64,000 nucleotides of DNA from Rhodoferax sp. (GTDB taxonomy: Bacteria > Pseudomonadota > Gammaproteobacteria > Burkholderiales > Burkholderiaceae_C), in contig JACKLL010000016.1 in NCBI GenBank assembly GCA_024235935.1, positions 10,086 to 74,085 on the forward strand. The letters run 5' to 3'. Below are positions 18,125 to 27,180 of the stretch, one piece after another. How positions within the stretch are numbered: the stretch's first letter is position 1; every line of letters starts with the position of its first letter. Made by a program: the position numbers and the translations under genes. A model generated the notes under the pieces. That model was not told the origin of the DNA. It saw only the letters and a list, made by a program, of their open reading frames with translations, and did not search any database.

Positions 18125-18514
18125 TCACCTGGGCCGGACTTCGGAAAAGGTCACGGTGCTGCTGAAGGGGAGCTTGTCCCACATCCCCTCGCCGCACACG
18201 AATCTGCCGGAAGCCTGCTGGTAGTACGCCATGCCCTGCACACCGTCGGCAATCGCCTCGGCCTTGTACCAGCCGGATGATGACGTGTACAGACGGCGGA
18301 TGTGCGGCAGCTCCGTGAACTTTGTCACCACGGGGGGCCGGTAGCCGTCGCGCACCAGGCTGCGTTCGTAGCGACAGCGTGTGCTGACCAGCTGCGCCAT
18401 GCGCATGGCCGTCGCTCGGTCGGCCTCAGGGATATCGCGGCTGTCCTTCAGGTCCGGCGTCACGGAGCATGCGGACAGGCTGGCAAGCAGCAGCAGGGCA
18501 ATGCCGTTGCGCAT
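18125..18514 (-). CDS. Putative lipoprotein
   Basis: This 129-residue exported protein has a short basic N-terminus (MRNG), a hydrophobic stretch and a lipobox LSAC at about residues 13-16, so Cys16 is the likely lipidated residue. The body has three further Cys or so and no motif I recognise. AAGGGGAG precedes the ATG at 18512-18514 and decides the start over an upstream ATG that lacks one. The gene is convergent with the MATE gene. Confidence 0.75.
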   Translation of the reverse strand: MRNGIALLLLASLSACSVTPDLKDSRDIPEADRATAMRMAQLVSTRCRYERSLVRDGYRPPVVTKFTELPHIRRLYTSSSGWYKAEAIADGVQGMAYYQQASGRFVCGEGMWDKLPFSSTVTFSEVRPR

Positions 18515-18696
18515 GGGCGGTTCTCCCCTTGGCGTATGAGGCCGCGCAGGTGTCGGCGGCGACGATGCGCATTTTGCAGTCCGGAGGCCCGCCGCGCCAA
18601 CCTTCAAACAGGGGATGCGCAGCATCTGCCAGCCGCCGCGCGCTGCTGCAGCATTCACCCGTGCCGGCCAGCGGGCCGCTGACCGGGTCGTGGCGC

Positions 18697-19170
18697 TCAG
18701 CCGTCGTGCTGCGCCAGCAGTTGCTGGATCCGGTTCCAGTGCGCCTCATCCACCGGGGTGATCGACAGTCGGTTGCCCCGACGCAACAGCACCAGGTCGG
18801 CCAATGCGGGGTCGGCCCGCAACTCGGGCAGGCCGAGCAGTCGCGTCTTGCGTTGGGCCTGCACATCGACCAGCAGCCAGCGGGGGGCCGCCGGATCCGA
18901 TTGCGGGTCGTAATAGTCCGACTGCGCATCGAACTGCGTCGGATCGGGCCGCACGCCGGAGGCCACCTTGGCGATGCCGGCAATTCCCGGCTGTGGGCAG
19001 CTCGAGTGGTAGAACAGCACACCATCACCCACCTGCATGTCGTCGCGCATGAAATTGCGCGCCTGGTAATTGCGCACGCCGGTCCAGGGCACGGTGCGCC
19101 GAGGTGCCGCCATGGCATCGTCGATCGAGCACTCGCTGGGCTCGGACTTCATCAACCAGTAGCGGGCCAT
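18697..19170 (-). CDS. EVE-domain protein
   Basis: This 157-residue protein is a single EVE domain (PUA-like fold). It begins MARYWLMKSEPSECSIDD, the family signature, and continues with WTGVRNYQARNFMR and GDGVLFYHSSC. EVE domains bind modified bases in nucleic acid, and stand-alone members are common and poorly understood. It shares its strand with the glutathione transferase gene, whose stop lies 31 bases upstream of this start, so the two may be co-transcribed. Confidence 0.9.
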   Translation of the reverse strand: MARYWLMKSEPSECSIDDAMAAPRRTVPWTGVRNYQARNFMRDDMQVGDGVLFYHSSCPQPGIAGIAKVASGVRPDPTQFDAQSDYYDPQSDPAAPRWLLVDVQAQRKTRLLGLPELRADPALADLVLLRRGNRLSITPVDEAHWNRIQQLLAQHDG

Positions 19171-19201
19171 GGTCGGGCGCCTGTGTGGCGGGATGGATCG
19201 G

Positions 19202-20089
19202 TCAGGCTTTGGCTGCGAGTTTGTCCGCCGTCTTCGTGTCGAAGTCGGCAGCATCGTGGCGCTCATGCAGCTGGCTGGAGGGCTCGCCGAAGGTCCGGTT
19301 GACCATGCGTCCGCGCTTGACCGGCGTCCGCGCGGCGATCTGGTCGGTCCAGCGTTGCACGTTCTTGTATTCCTGTACCTGCAGAAACTCGCCGGCGCTG
19401 TACAGCAGGCCCTTGGACAATGCGCCGTACCAGGGCCAGACGGCCATGTCGGCAATCGTGTAGTCCTTGCCGCCCAGGTATTCGCTCTTTGCCAGGCGCT
19501 GGTCCAGCACGTCGAGCTGGCGCTTCACCTCCATGGCGTAGCGGTTGATCGGGTACTCCATCTTGCTCGGGGCATAGGCATAGAAGTGGCCGAAGCCGCC
19601 ACCCAGGAACGGCGCGCTGCCCATTTGCCAGAACAACCAGGACAGGCATTCGGCGCGCGCGGCACGCTCCGTCGGCAAGAAGGCGTTGTCGAATTTTTCG
19701 GCCAGGTACTGCAGGATGGCGCCGGACTCGAATACCCGTACCGGCGTCGGCTCGCTGTGGTCCATCAGCGCGGGAATCTTGGAGTTCGGGTTCACATCGA
19801 CAAAGCCGCTGCCGAACTGGTCGCCATCCCCGATCCTGATCAGCCAGGCGTCGTACTCGGCACCGGCATGGCCCAGCGCCAGCAGTTCTTCCAGCATGAT
19901 CGTGACCTTCACGCCATTGGGCGTGGCGAGCGAGTACAGCTGCATCGGATGCTTGCCCACCGGCAGCGCCTTGTCGTGGGTGGGGCCGGAGATGGGGCGA
20001 TTGATGCTGGCAAACTTGCCGCCGCTTTCCCTGTCCCAGGTCCAGATGGCGGGGGGCGTGTAGTCGTTGTTGCTGGCGGTGTCGGTCAT
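19202..20089 (-). CDS. yghU: Glutathione S-transferase, YghU/Nu class
   Basis: This 295-residue protein has the long N-terminal arm of the Nu class (NDYTPPAIWTWDRESGGKFA). A thioredoxin-like domain follows with LYSLATPNGVKVTIMLEE, NPNSKIPAL and the glutathione-contacting VFESGAILQYLAEKF. The C-terminal helical domain carries KDYTIADMAVWPWY. E. coli YghU binds two glutathiones and shows disulfide-bond reductase activity. In this window it joins gshA and gshB as a glutathione user. The ATG at 20087-20089 matches the family start. Confidence 0.9.
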   Translation of the reverse strand: MTDTASNNDYTPPAIWTWDRESGGKFASINRPISGPTHDKALPVGKHPMQLYSLATPNGVKVTIMLEELLALGHAGAEYDAWLIRIGDGDQFGSGFVDVNPNSKIPALMDHSEPTPVRVFESGAILQYLAEKFDNAFLPTERAARAECLSWLFWQMGSAPFLGGGFGHFYAYAPSKMEYPINRYAMEVKRQLDVLDQRLAKSEYLGGKDYTIADMAVWPWYGALSKGLLYSAGEFLQVQEYKNVQRWTDQIAARTPVKRGRMVNRTFGEPSSQLHERHDAADFDTKTADKLAAKA

Positions 20090-20255
20090 GGGAAGGGTGC
20101 TCCAGAAGTAGGGCGGCGCTGGACGGGGCCGGCACCGGATGGTCATGGGGACTTTAATGGATTTGCGGTCACCTGAATGGCAGCGCGGACTTGCATGGCG
20201 CGATCGCGGCTGCAGCCTGGGTCGTGTGGCCGCACCGGGAAGCGGGCTTGCCCGC

Positions 20256-20621
20256 TCAGATCGCAATCGTCATGCCGCCGTCCGCCACCAGCGTCTGGCC
20301 GGTGATGAACGCGCAGGCATCGCTGGACACCGCGTTGTTGATCAGGATGTCGAGATGGCCGTGCTGCGCCGTGATCGCGTCGATGGCGGCATCGGCATCG
20401 GCACGCGCGCAGACGTCGAACGCGGCGATGCTGGCCTGCCCGCCGGCACGGGTGATCTCCTGCTGGCGCGCCTGCAGGCGTTGGAGATTCCAGCCATTGA
20501 GAACCACATGGGCTCCGGCCAGCGCCAGACCCGACGCCATGCCGGCACCCAGGCCGCGCGAGGCAGCGGTGACCAGGGCGACACGGCCTTGCAATGAAAA
20601 CGGATCGACCACGGTGCGCAT
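20256..20621 (-). pseudogene. Short-chain dehydrogenase lacking its central, catalytic part
   Basis: The frame encodes 121 residues, half the normal SDR length. The N-terminal half is sound: FSLQGRVALVTAASRGLGAG and GAHVVLNG, as in gluconate 5-dehydrogenase-like enzymes, reaching LDILINNA. It then jumps, in frame, directly to the C-terminal SSDACAFITGQTLVADGGM. The missing stretch of about 125 residues would hold the catalytic Ser and YxxxK. It is therefore almost certainly inactive as a dehydrogenase. The junction lies at about 20325-20335. It follows the intact SDR gene of the same operon by 40 bases. Confidence 0.8.
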
Positions 20622-20661
20622 TCGTTGCGATGTGGTCGGCGCTTGTGCCCGTGATCGGGTT

Positions 20662-21423
20662 TCAACCCCCCATGTACAGGCCGCCAGTCACCAGCACCGC
20701 CTCGCCGGTGATGAAGCTGGCACCGTCGCTGCACAGAAAGGCGACCAGGCTGGCCACTTCGTCGGGGCGACCGAGCCGCGCCAGTGGTGTGTTGCGGATG
20801 ACCTCGTCAGCACCGCTGGCCAGTTTGCGTGCCACCATCGGCGAATCGATCACGCCGGGCGACACCGCGTTGACACGGATGCCGGGGCCGAACTCGCGCG
20901 CCAGCGTGCGGGTCAGTGACACCAGCGCGCCCTTGGTGGCGCCATAGTGCCCATGTTCCACGCTGCCGCCGGTATGCCCGGACATCGACGACATCAGCAC
21001 GATGGCGCCACCGGTCTTGTCCATATGCGCGACCGCGCTGCGTACCAGGTAGAACACGCCGTTCAGGTTCACCGCCATGGTGCGCTCCCACTGGGCCGGC
21101 GTCATGCTGCGCAGCAGCTGGTCTTCGTAGATGGCGGCGGCGGGCACCAGATAGTCGAGCCGGCCGAAGCGCGCCCCACAGGCGTCGACCAGGGCCTGCG
21201 CATCCTTGGGTGACGCGGCGTCGTAGGCCATGGCCAGGGTATGCGCACCAGCAGGGTCAAGTTCGTGTGCCGTGGCAGCGAGCGCGTCGCCGCGCAGGTC
21301 TGCCATGGCGACGCTGGCGCCGCTGCGCAAGAAGAGTTCGGCGGTGGCGCGGCCGATGCCACTGGCCGCGCCGGTGATCAACACCACCCGGTTCTGGAAG
21401 TCGTACTGGATCTGTGCGCGCAT
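20662..21423 (-). CDS. Short-chain dehydrogenase/reductase
   Basis: This 253-residue protein is a complete classical SDR. It has the cofactor loop TGAASGIG near residue 18, the catalytic Ser in LMSSMSGHTGG, the YGATK pair, the VNAVSPGVIDSPM segment and a C-terminal FITGEAVLVTGG. The Asp in MADLRGD after strand 2 favours NAD over NADP. Its start lies only three bases beyond the enolase-superfamily stop, so it is in the GntR-regulated minus-strand operon. It likely oxidises a hydroxyl group of the pathway intermediate. The substrate is unknown. Confidence 0.9.
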   Translation of the reverse strand: MRAQIQYDFQNRVVLITGAASGIGRATAELFLRSGASVAMADLRGDALAATAHELDPAGAHTLAMAYDAASPKDAQALVDACGARFGRLDYLVPAAAIYEDQLLRSMTPAQWERTMAVNLNGVFYLVRSAVAHMDKTGGAIVLMSSMSGHTGGSVEHGHYGATKGALVSLTRTLAREFGPGIRVNAVSPGVIDSPMVARKLASGADEVIRNTPLARLGRPDEVASLVAFLCSDGASFITGEAVLVTGGLYMGG

Positions 21424-21426
21424 GGC

Positions 21427-22608
21427 TCAGCGGGCAAACAGTGCGGCCGCGTTGTCGCAATAACGGGCGACCTTGTCCGGGTCGAGTTCGACGCCCAGGC
21501 CGGGGCGGTCCGGGATCTGCAGGTAACCGTCGCTGTCGAGCGTGAAGGGCTGCTGCAGAATGCCGTCGACATACGGGCTTCCGCCGATATATTCAACCAG
21601 GTCGCTGTCGTGGATCGCGCTGGCCAGTTGCAGGTCGGCGGCCAGGCCGAGCGCGGTATTCCAGCCGTGGCCGATGTACTGGACGCCGAAGTCCTGCGCC
21701 ATCCATGCGATCCGGCGCTGCTCGCTGATGCCACCGACCTTGGTGACGTCGGGTTGCACGATGTCGAAGGCGCCGCGCGAGAGCCAGGGCAGAAAGGTCT
21801 GGCGCCGTGTCAGCACTTCGCCACCGGCAATCTTGACCGGGCTGGCGCGACGCAGTTCGCAGAAGTCGTCGATGGCGTCGGGCTTGAGTGCCTCCTCGAA
21901 CCAGCCCACATCATGCTCGGCCAGCATGTCGGCCGTCCGCAGCGCCCATTTGAGTCCGTGCGGCCAATAGGCATCGCTGGCGCCGGCGTCGACCATCAGT
22001 CTGGCCGCCGGCCCGGCGGCTTCGCGCGCGGCTTTCACGATGGCCGCATCGAGTTTGTGGTCCATGGCGCGGCCGAACGGGCCCCATCCGATCTTGAACG
22101 CGGTGAAACCCAGCTTTCGGTAGGTCGTGATGAGGTCGAACATCTCCCTGGGATGCTCCATCAGCAGCGAGCAGTATGGCTGTACCCGCTGGCGGTAGCT
22201 CCCGCCCAGCAAGTGGCCGACCGGCATGCCGGTCGCCTTGCCCAGGATGTCCCACAGTGCGATGTCGATGCCGCTGATGGCATGTGTGAGGCTGCCGCCA
22301 CGGCCCATCCAGAAGCTGTTCTGGTGCAGCTTCTCGCTGACGCGTTCGGGCTCCAGCGCGTTCTCGCCCAGGAACAGGGGCTCCAGCACCTTGAGCGCGG
22401 CCTGCACCAGGCGGCCATCGGTGAACACGCTGCCGTAGCCGGTGATGCCGGCGTCGGTATGCACGGCCACCAGCGCGTGGACCGAGTCCTCGGGCTTGAT
22501 CTCGGCGGACCAGCCGCCCTTGGGGCTTTCGCCTGTGAGCGCCGCGCTGGTGATGGCGCGGATCCTGACGGGTTGCAGGCGGGCGACGGGGGGCGGGGTA
22601 GTGGACAT
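21427..22608 (-). CDS. Enolase-superfamily (mandelate racemase/MLE) enzyme, copy 1
   Basis: The 393-residue protein has the capping domain followed by the barrel. The strand-2 motif reads AFKIGWGPFG. The metal ligands lie in LMVDAG, GWFEEAL and IAGGE, and the mandelate-racemase-type His lies in YIGHGWNT. Such enzymes abstract an alpha proton of a carboxylate and act as racemases, epimerases or acid-sugar dehydratases. It shares the unusual KxGWGPxG motif with the second copy at 31708-32889. It lies 13 bases downstream of the GntR gene in one operon. The substrate is not known. Confidence 0.9.
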   Translation of the reverse strand: MSTTPPPVARLQPVRIRAITSAALTGESPKGGWSAEIKPEDSVHALVAVHTDAGITGYGSVFTDGRLVQAALKVLEPLFLGENALEPERVSEKLHQNSFWMGRGGSLTHAISGIDIALWDILGKATGMPVGHLLGGSYRQRVQPYCSLLMEHPREMFDLITTYRKLGFTAFKIGWGPFGRAMDHKLDAAIVKAAREAAGPAARLMVDAGASDAYWPHGLKWALRTADMLAEHDVGWFEEALKPDAIDDFCELRRASPVKIAGGEVLTRRQTFLPWLSRGAFDIVQPDVTKVGGISEQRRIAWMAQDFGVQYIGHGWNTALGLAADLQLASAIHDSDLVEYIGGSPYVDGILQQPFTLDSDGYLQIPDRPGLGVELDPDKVARYCDNAAALFAR

Positions 22609-22621
22609 GGCGGGTGCTTGT

Positions 22622-23383
22622 TCAGGCGGGTGAGGTTTTGCGCTGCGCGTCGGCACGGCGCTCGGCAATGATCTTTTCCAGGTCGACCTTGTGAATCTCG
22701 ACATCGATGTGGTCGCTGATGGCGCGCGCCATGTCGGCCACCTTGCCGGAGCGGAATACACGGATCAGCTCCCAGTGTTCCTCCACGATGGCCTCCATCG
22801 GCTTGCCCAGTGCGGACAAACCGAAGATGATGGTCATCTGGCGGGCCAGCATTTCCCACATGTCGCTGAGCACCGCGTTGCCGGCGTAGCTGCACAGCGT
22901 GCGGTGAAAGGCCGTGTCGGCGGTCGCGAAACCGAAGACCTCGTTGCGCGCGGCCATGGTTTCCATGTCGTGCACGATGGACTCCAGCTCCTGCAGGTGT
23001 GCAGCGTCATTGCGCTTGAGCCGGATGGCGCGGGTGGCTGCCGTGGTCTCCAGCGCCACGCGCACCTCGATCAGCTGGTCGATCCGGTCATGGCTGACCG
23101 GCGTCAGGCGAATGCCCTTGTACGGCTCGTTCACCACCACGCCCTGGCTCTCGAGCACGCGCAAGGCCTCGCGCACCGGAACCCGGCTGACGCCGAGCTG
23201 CTCGGCCAGGTCAGCTTCGATGATGCGGTCGCCCGGCAGGATCAGGCCTTCGGATGCGCCGGCGACCAGCGCTTCTATGACCTGGTGCACCAGCGTGCGG
23301 GGTTGCAGCTTGCCGAAAGTCTGAGGCGACGACGGGCTGGCCGGGTCGACCAGATGCAGGGACTTCATGAGCGATTTCGCCAT
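22622..23383 (-). CDS. GntR-family (FCD/FadR subclass) regulator
   Basis: This 253-residue regulator has an N-terminal winged helix with the recognition helix in LAEQLGVSRVPVREALRVLESQG. A helical FCD effector domain follows with the conserved Asp, two His and Glu-type metal site region (TADTAFHRTL and later EHWELI). It heads the minus-strand operon and is divergent from the acyl-amidase gene. It is therefore likely to act on the 65-base AT-rich gap between them and to sense an acid produced from the pathway substrate. Confidence 0.9.
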   Translation of the reverse strand: MAKSLMKSLHLVDPASPSSPQTFGKLQPRTLVHQVIEALVAGASEGLILPGDRIIEADLAEQLGVSRVPVREALRVLESQGVVVNEPYKGIRLTPVSHDRIDQLIEVRVALETTAATRAIRLKRNDAAHLQELESIVHDMETMAARNEVFGFATADTAFHRTLCSYAGNAVLSDMWEMLARQMTIIFGLSALGKPMEAIVEEHWELIRVFRSGKVADMARAISDHIDVEIHKVDLEKIIAERRADAQRKTSPA

Positions 23384-23448
23384 TTGAACATTGTATACAT
23401 TTATAAATTATGCTATTCTGAATTTACACGCAACCTGATCCGGACGCC
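23384..23448. promoter_or_regulatory. AT-rich divergent promoter and operator of the GntR locus
   Basis: The gap between the regulator and the amidase is strikingly AT-rich in a GC-rich genome. It holds two adjacent palindromes: TGTATACA (23392-23399) and ATTTATAAAT (23399-23408). TGTATACA resembles operators of FCD-type GntR proteins. Promoters for both directions must lie here, as there is no other space. The assignment to this regulator is inference. Confidence 0.6.
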
Positions 23449-24522
23449 ATGCCAAAGACCCAGAGCCTGCAAACACCACCTGCAACACCGGTGGCGGATC
23501 CCAGTCCGAGCCGCGTCCGATGCGACGTCGATTTTGACCGGCCCGGGCGCCAGGCGGCGTATCTGAAGGCTCCGCAGTCGCGCAATACCTCGGGCTGGGG
23601 CGTGGTCGAGATTCCGATCTATGTATTCAAGAACGGCAAGGGCCCCACGCTGCTGTTGACGGGTGGTGTGCATGGCGACGAATACGAGGGACAGATCGCG
23701 ATTTCCCGGCTGGCACAGACGCTGGACGTCAAGAAGCTCAAGGGGCGGCTGATCCTGATCCCGGCGGTGAACATACCTGCGGCGCTCAATGCCACGCGAC
23801 TGTCTCCGATCGACGGACGGGACATGAACCGCTGCTTTCCCGGCGACCCCAAGGGGACGTTCTCACAAATGCTGGCCCATTTCATCGACAGCAAGGTGTT
23901 GCCGCATGTCGATGTGTCGGTCGACATGCACACCGCCGGACATTCCGCAGACTGCGTGCCCAGCACCAACATGCATTACGTCGCCGATGCGGCGTTGCGT
24001 CGGCGCACCATGGATGCGGCGGCGGCTTTCGGTGCGCCCTACAACGTGGTCTTCTGGGGCGTGGACGAAGGCGCCACGCTGACCTCGTCGGTCGAGCGTC
24101 GCGGCATCCTGTCGCTGGGAACCGAGATCGGCGGTTGGGGCCGTGTCAGTGTGGAAGGCGTGCGGATCGGCGAGCGCGGCGTGCGCAACATGCTCAAGCA
24201 CCTGGGCATGGTGGGTGGCAAGCTCGACACGGTCCAGCGCAGTGGCGCCAAGGGCACGCGCCACATGATGGTGCAGGGCGCCGACTGTTACAGCTTTGCG
24301 CCAGCCGGTGGCATCTTCGAGCCGCGCCATCTGGCGGGCGATACGGTGAAGGCCGGACAGACCGCCGGCTTTCTTCACCTCATCGAGGACCTGGACCATG
24401 CGCCGGTCGAAGTCCTCTATGGCGCCAGCGGCGTCTTGTGGATGGCGTCCGGCCCGGGCCGCGTTCAGCGTGGCGACTGCGTGGCTGTGGTGATGCAGGA
24501 CTATGTCGACCCCGAGCACTGA
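23449..24522 (+). CDS. Succinylglutamate desuccinylase/aspartoacylase-family zinc amidase
   Basis: This 357-residue zinc hydrolase of the AstE/AspA fold has the first zinc motif GGVHGDEYEGQ (His75 and Glu78). It then has the conserved GRDMNRCFPG, and the third ligand lies in VDMHTAGHSADC. The family removes acyl groups from amides, as in ectoine breakdown (DoeB) or N-acetylaspartate. It heads the plus-strand operon with an ABC importer of dipeptide type and an M81 peptidase. Release of an acyl or amine group from an imported amide is therefore the likely role. The exact substrate is unknown. Confidence 0.88.
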   Translation: MPKTQSLQTPPATPVADPSPSRVRCDVDFDRPGRQAAYLKAPQSRNTSGWGVVEIPIYVFKNGKGPTLLLTGGVHGDEYEGQIAISRLAQTLDVKKLKGRLILIPAVNIPAALNATRLSPIDGRDMNRCFPGDPKGTFSQMLAHFIDSKVLPHVDVSVDMHTAGHSADCVPSTNMHYVADAALRRRTMDAAAAFGAPYNVVFWGVDEGATLTSSVERRGILSLGTEIGGWGRVSVEGVRIGERGVRNMLKHLGMVGGKLDTVQRSGAKGTRHMMVQGADCYSFAPAGGIFEPRHLAGDTVKAGQTAGFLHLIEDLDHAPVEVLYGASGVLWMASGPGRVQRGDCVAVVMQDYVDPEH

Positions 24523-24613
24523 TCTTCGGCAACAACTTTCCTTCCGAGGGTGCGCGCACCCTGTTTATGGCAATCCTCCCGCGCCGCGGGCCCAACACAA
24601 GGAGAAAGTGTCC

Positions 24614-26140
24614 ATGAAACTGAAATTCCTTCACCTCGCACTGGCCGCAGCCCTGGCGATCGGCGTGGCGGCTCCGGCCGCGGCCCAAAAAAGGGGCGGT
24701 GATGTGGTGGTGGCCATCACCAATGCGCCGCCGTCGCTGGACCCGCACGCCACCTCGGCCCAGGCAGCGCGCCATGTCAATCTGCACATGTTCGAGACCT
24801 TGTATGCCCGCGACGAAGGAGCCAAGCCGGTGCCGGACCTGGCCAGGTCGGTCGCGGTGTCGCCCGACGGACTGACCTATGTGTTCACCTTGCGCAGTGG
24901 CGTCAAATTCCACAATGGCAAGACCATGGGGCCTGCCGATGTGGTCGCATCGATCGAACGCTACCGCAAGGGCGGCGCATCGGCAAGCCTGATCAGTGCC
25001 ATCGACAGCGTCAGCGCCAGCGGACCGGACCAGGTCACGATCAAGCTCAAGACGGTGCAGTCGACTTTCCTGGGCAACCTGTCGAGCCCGCGTGCGCCGA
25101 TTGCCATCATGCCGGCCGAGGAGGCGGCCAAGGAGATGGGCAAGGCATCTCCGATCGGCACCGGACCATACAAGTTCGTTGAATACAAGCCCGACAGCCA
25201 CGTGAAGCTGGCCCGCTTCGAGGACTATGTGCCCAATCCCGCCTACAAGGAACGCGACGGATTTGCCGGCGCCAAGATCGCGTATCTGGATACCGTGACC
25301 TTCCGTTTCATTCCCGAGGCCGGCGCACGTGATGCCGCCACGATGACGGGGCAGGTGCAGCTGAACGAGACCAGCGACGAGGCCACCGCCAAGCGGCTCA
25401 AGGGCAATCCGAACTTCACGGTGATGAAGGCCTTGCCGTATGCGGTCCAGGTGCTCAAGTTCAACATGGCGCAAGGGCCCGGTACCGATCTCAACTTCCG
25501 CCGTGCGATCGCGCAGGCCATCAACGCGGAAGAAATCCTGGGAACGGCTTATCCGGACCTGTACCTGATGGACCAGAGCTGGGTCTACCCTGGTTCGCCC
25601 TACCATACCGGTCGTGCGCTGCTCAAGCAGGACGTCGCTGCGGCAAAGGCCAGCCTGGCCAAGTCGAGCTACAAGGGCGAGAAGCTGATCTTCATCATCG
25701 ACAACATCCGGCCCAACGTGGATGCTGCCACGGTGTTCCAGCAACAGGTCGCCGCCATCGGCGTGAATGTGGAACTCAAGGTCGGCGACTGGCCGACGAT
25801 TTCGGGCATCGGCCTCAAGAGTGACCAGGGCTGGAACTTCTGGACCCACGGTTTCGGCATCGAGCCATACGAAGGCCCGGCCTCGGCGATGTCGCACTGG
25901 GTCAAGGGCCAGGGACAGCGCAAGGACGATCCGGTGATCGACGAACTGTTCGCCAAGCTCAACGGCGAGATGGATGTCGCCGTGCAGAAGAAGCTGTTCG
26001 CCGACTTCGAGAACCGCATGGCGGACCAGGCGATCGCGATCAACCTGGGCGATTACGGCCTGTTCCAGGTGGTTTCGAACAAGCTGAAGAACTTCAAGCC
26101 CTACCGCATCACCCGCATGTGGGGCGTGTGGCTCGAGTAA
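24614..26140 (+). CDS. ABC importer periplasmic binding protein (dipeptide/nickel family)
   Basis: This 508-residue protein has a signal peptide (about 1-25, ending APAAAQ) and the family-5 solute-binding fold. Examples are VVVAITNAPPSLDPHAT at the mature N-terminus and LTYVFTLRSGVKFHNGK. It captures an oligopeptide-like or opine-like solute in the periplasm and hands it to the permeases at 26236-28250. GGAGAAAG precedes the ATG at 24614. That start is chosen over an upstream ATG, which would overlap the amidase gene and lacks the signal peptide at the N-terminus. Confidence 0.92.
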   Translation: MKLKFLHLALAAALAIGVAAPAAAQKRGGDVVVAITNAPPSLDPHATSAQAARHVNLHMFETLYARDEGAKPVPDLARSVAVSPDGLTYVFTLRSGVKFHNGKTMGPADVVASIERYRKGGASASLISAIDSVSASGPDQVTIKLKTVQSTFLGNLSSPRAPIAIMPAEEAAKEMGKASPIGTGPYKFVEYKPDSHVKLARFEDYVPNPAYKERDGFAGAKIAYLDTVTFRFIPEAGARDAATMTGQVQLNETSDEATAKRLKGNPNFTVMKALPYAVQVLKFNMAQGPGTDLNFRRAIAQAINAEEILGTAYPDLYLMDQSWVYPGSPYHTGRALLKQDVAAAKASLAKSSYKGEKLIFIIDNIRPNVDAATVFQQQVAAIGVNVELKVGDWPTISGIGLKSDQGWNFWTHGFGIEPYEGPASAMSHWVKGQGQRKDDPVIDELFAKLNGEMDVAVQKKLFADFENRMADQAIAINLGDYGLFQVVSNKLKNFKPYRITRMWGVWLE

Positions 26141-26170
26141 GCCTGAGGACAGGCACTGTCAACAGTCTGA

Positions 26171-26203
26171 ACTGCGACCGCGCATATGCCGCGGGGTCGC
26201 AGT
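26171..26203 (+). ncRNA. Intercistronic stem-loop after the binding-protein gene
   Basis: ACTGCGACC (26171-26179) pairs perfectly with GGTCGCAGT (26195-26203), with further partial pairing inside. It lies between the binding-protein stop and the first permease start. Such stems are known in ABC operons, where they protect or terminate the upstream message so that binding protein is made in excess. No U tract follows, so partial read-through or stabilisation is more likely than full termination. Confidence 0.6.
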
Positions 26204-26235
26204 GCTGCAGCCTGACCCATTCACCCATCTGCTGA

Positions 26236-27180
26236 ATGATCCGTTTCATCCTGCGCCGCCTGCTCGCGTCGATTCCAGTGCTGCTGCTGGTGTCGCTGAT
26301 CACGTTCGGCCTGTTGTGGCTGGTGCCGGGCGATCCGGCCTCGATGTTTCTGGACGCTGGCGCCACGGCCGAGGCGCTGGACCGGGTACGGCGTGAAATG
26401 GGGCTGGACCAGCCTTTTCTGGTGCGCATGGCGCAGTGGTACGGGCGGGTGCTGCAAGGCGATCTGGGCCAGTCGCTGCTGCTCAACCGCAGCGTCGCCG
26501 GCGCGATCCTGGAGCGTTTGCCGGTCACGCTGTCACTCACCGCGCTGGCGTTCGTGGTTTCGGTCATGCTGGGCGTGGCCGCCGGCGTGCTGGCCGCAGT
26601 GCGGCACGGCCGGCTGGCCGACCAGGGCATGATGACGCTGGCACTGATCGGCTTGTCGATTCCCGAGTTCTGGCTCGGACTGGTGCTGATCTGGCTGATC
26701 GCGGTGATGGTGCCGATCTTCCCGGCGGGAGACTATGTGGCATTTGCCACCGATCCCTGGCAGTGGGCATACCACATTGCGCTACCGACCTTCTCGCTGG
26801 CCTGCGTGCAGATGGGTTTTGTCGCGCGCATGACGCGCTCGAGCATGCTCGAGGTGCTGGGCCAGGACTTCATACGCACCGCGCGTGCCAAGGGTTTGCC
26901 CGAGTCGTATGTCGTGGTGCGCCACGGCCTGCACAATGCGATGGTGCCGATCGTCACGGTCATGGGCATCATGGTCGGTGCCTTGCTCGGCGGCGCGGTG
27001 GTGACCGAACAGGTGTTCTCGATTCCTGGGCTGGGCCGGCTCATCATTGGCGCCGTGCTCAGCCGCGACTTTCCGGTGATCCAGGGCGGCCTGCTGTTCC
27101 TGGCGCTGATCTACCTGGCGGTGAACCTGGCCGTGGACCTGCTGTATGCGGCGATCGATCCGCGGGTGAGACTGGAATGA
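26236..27180 (+). CDS. ABC importer permease, DppB type
   Basis: This 314-residue inner-membrane permease begins MIRFILRRLLASIPVLLLVSLITFGL, the standard DppB/OppB N-terminus. It has six membrane helices and carries the cytoplasmic coupling loop near EVLGQDFIRTARAKGL, the EAA-type motif. The C-terminus has the typical FSIPGLGRLIIGAVLSRDFPVIQG. Its TGA overlaps the next gene's ATG (ATGA), so the two permeases are translationally coupled. Confidence 0.93.
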   Translation: MIRFILRRLLASIPVLLLVSLITFGLLWLVPGDPASMFLDAGATAEALDRVRREMGLDQPFLVRMAQWYGRVLQGDLGQSLLLNRSVAGAILERLPVTLSLTALAFVVSVMLGVAAGVLAAVRHGRLADQGMMTLALIGLSIPEFWLGLVLIWLIAVMVPIFPAGDYVAFATDPWQWAYHIALPTFSLACVQMGFVARMTRSSMLEVLGQDFIRTARAKGLPESYVVVRHGLHNAMVPIVTVMGIMVGALLGGAVVTEQVFSIPGLGRLIIGAVLSRDFPVIQGGLLFLALIYLAVNLAVDLLYAAIDPRVRLE

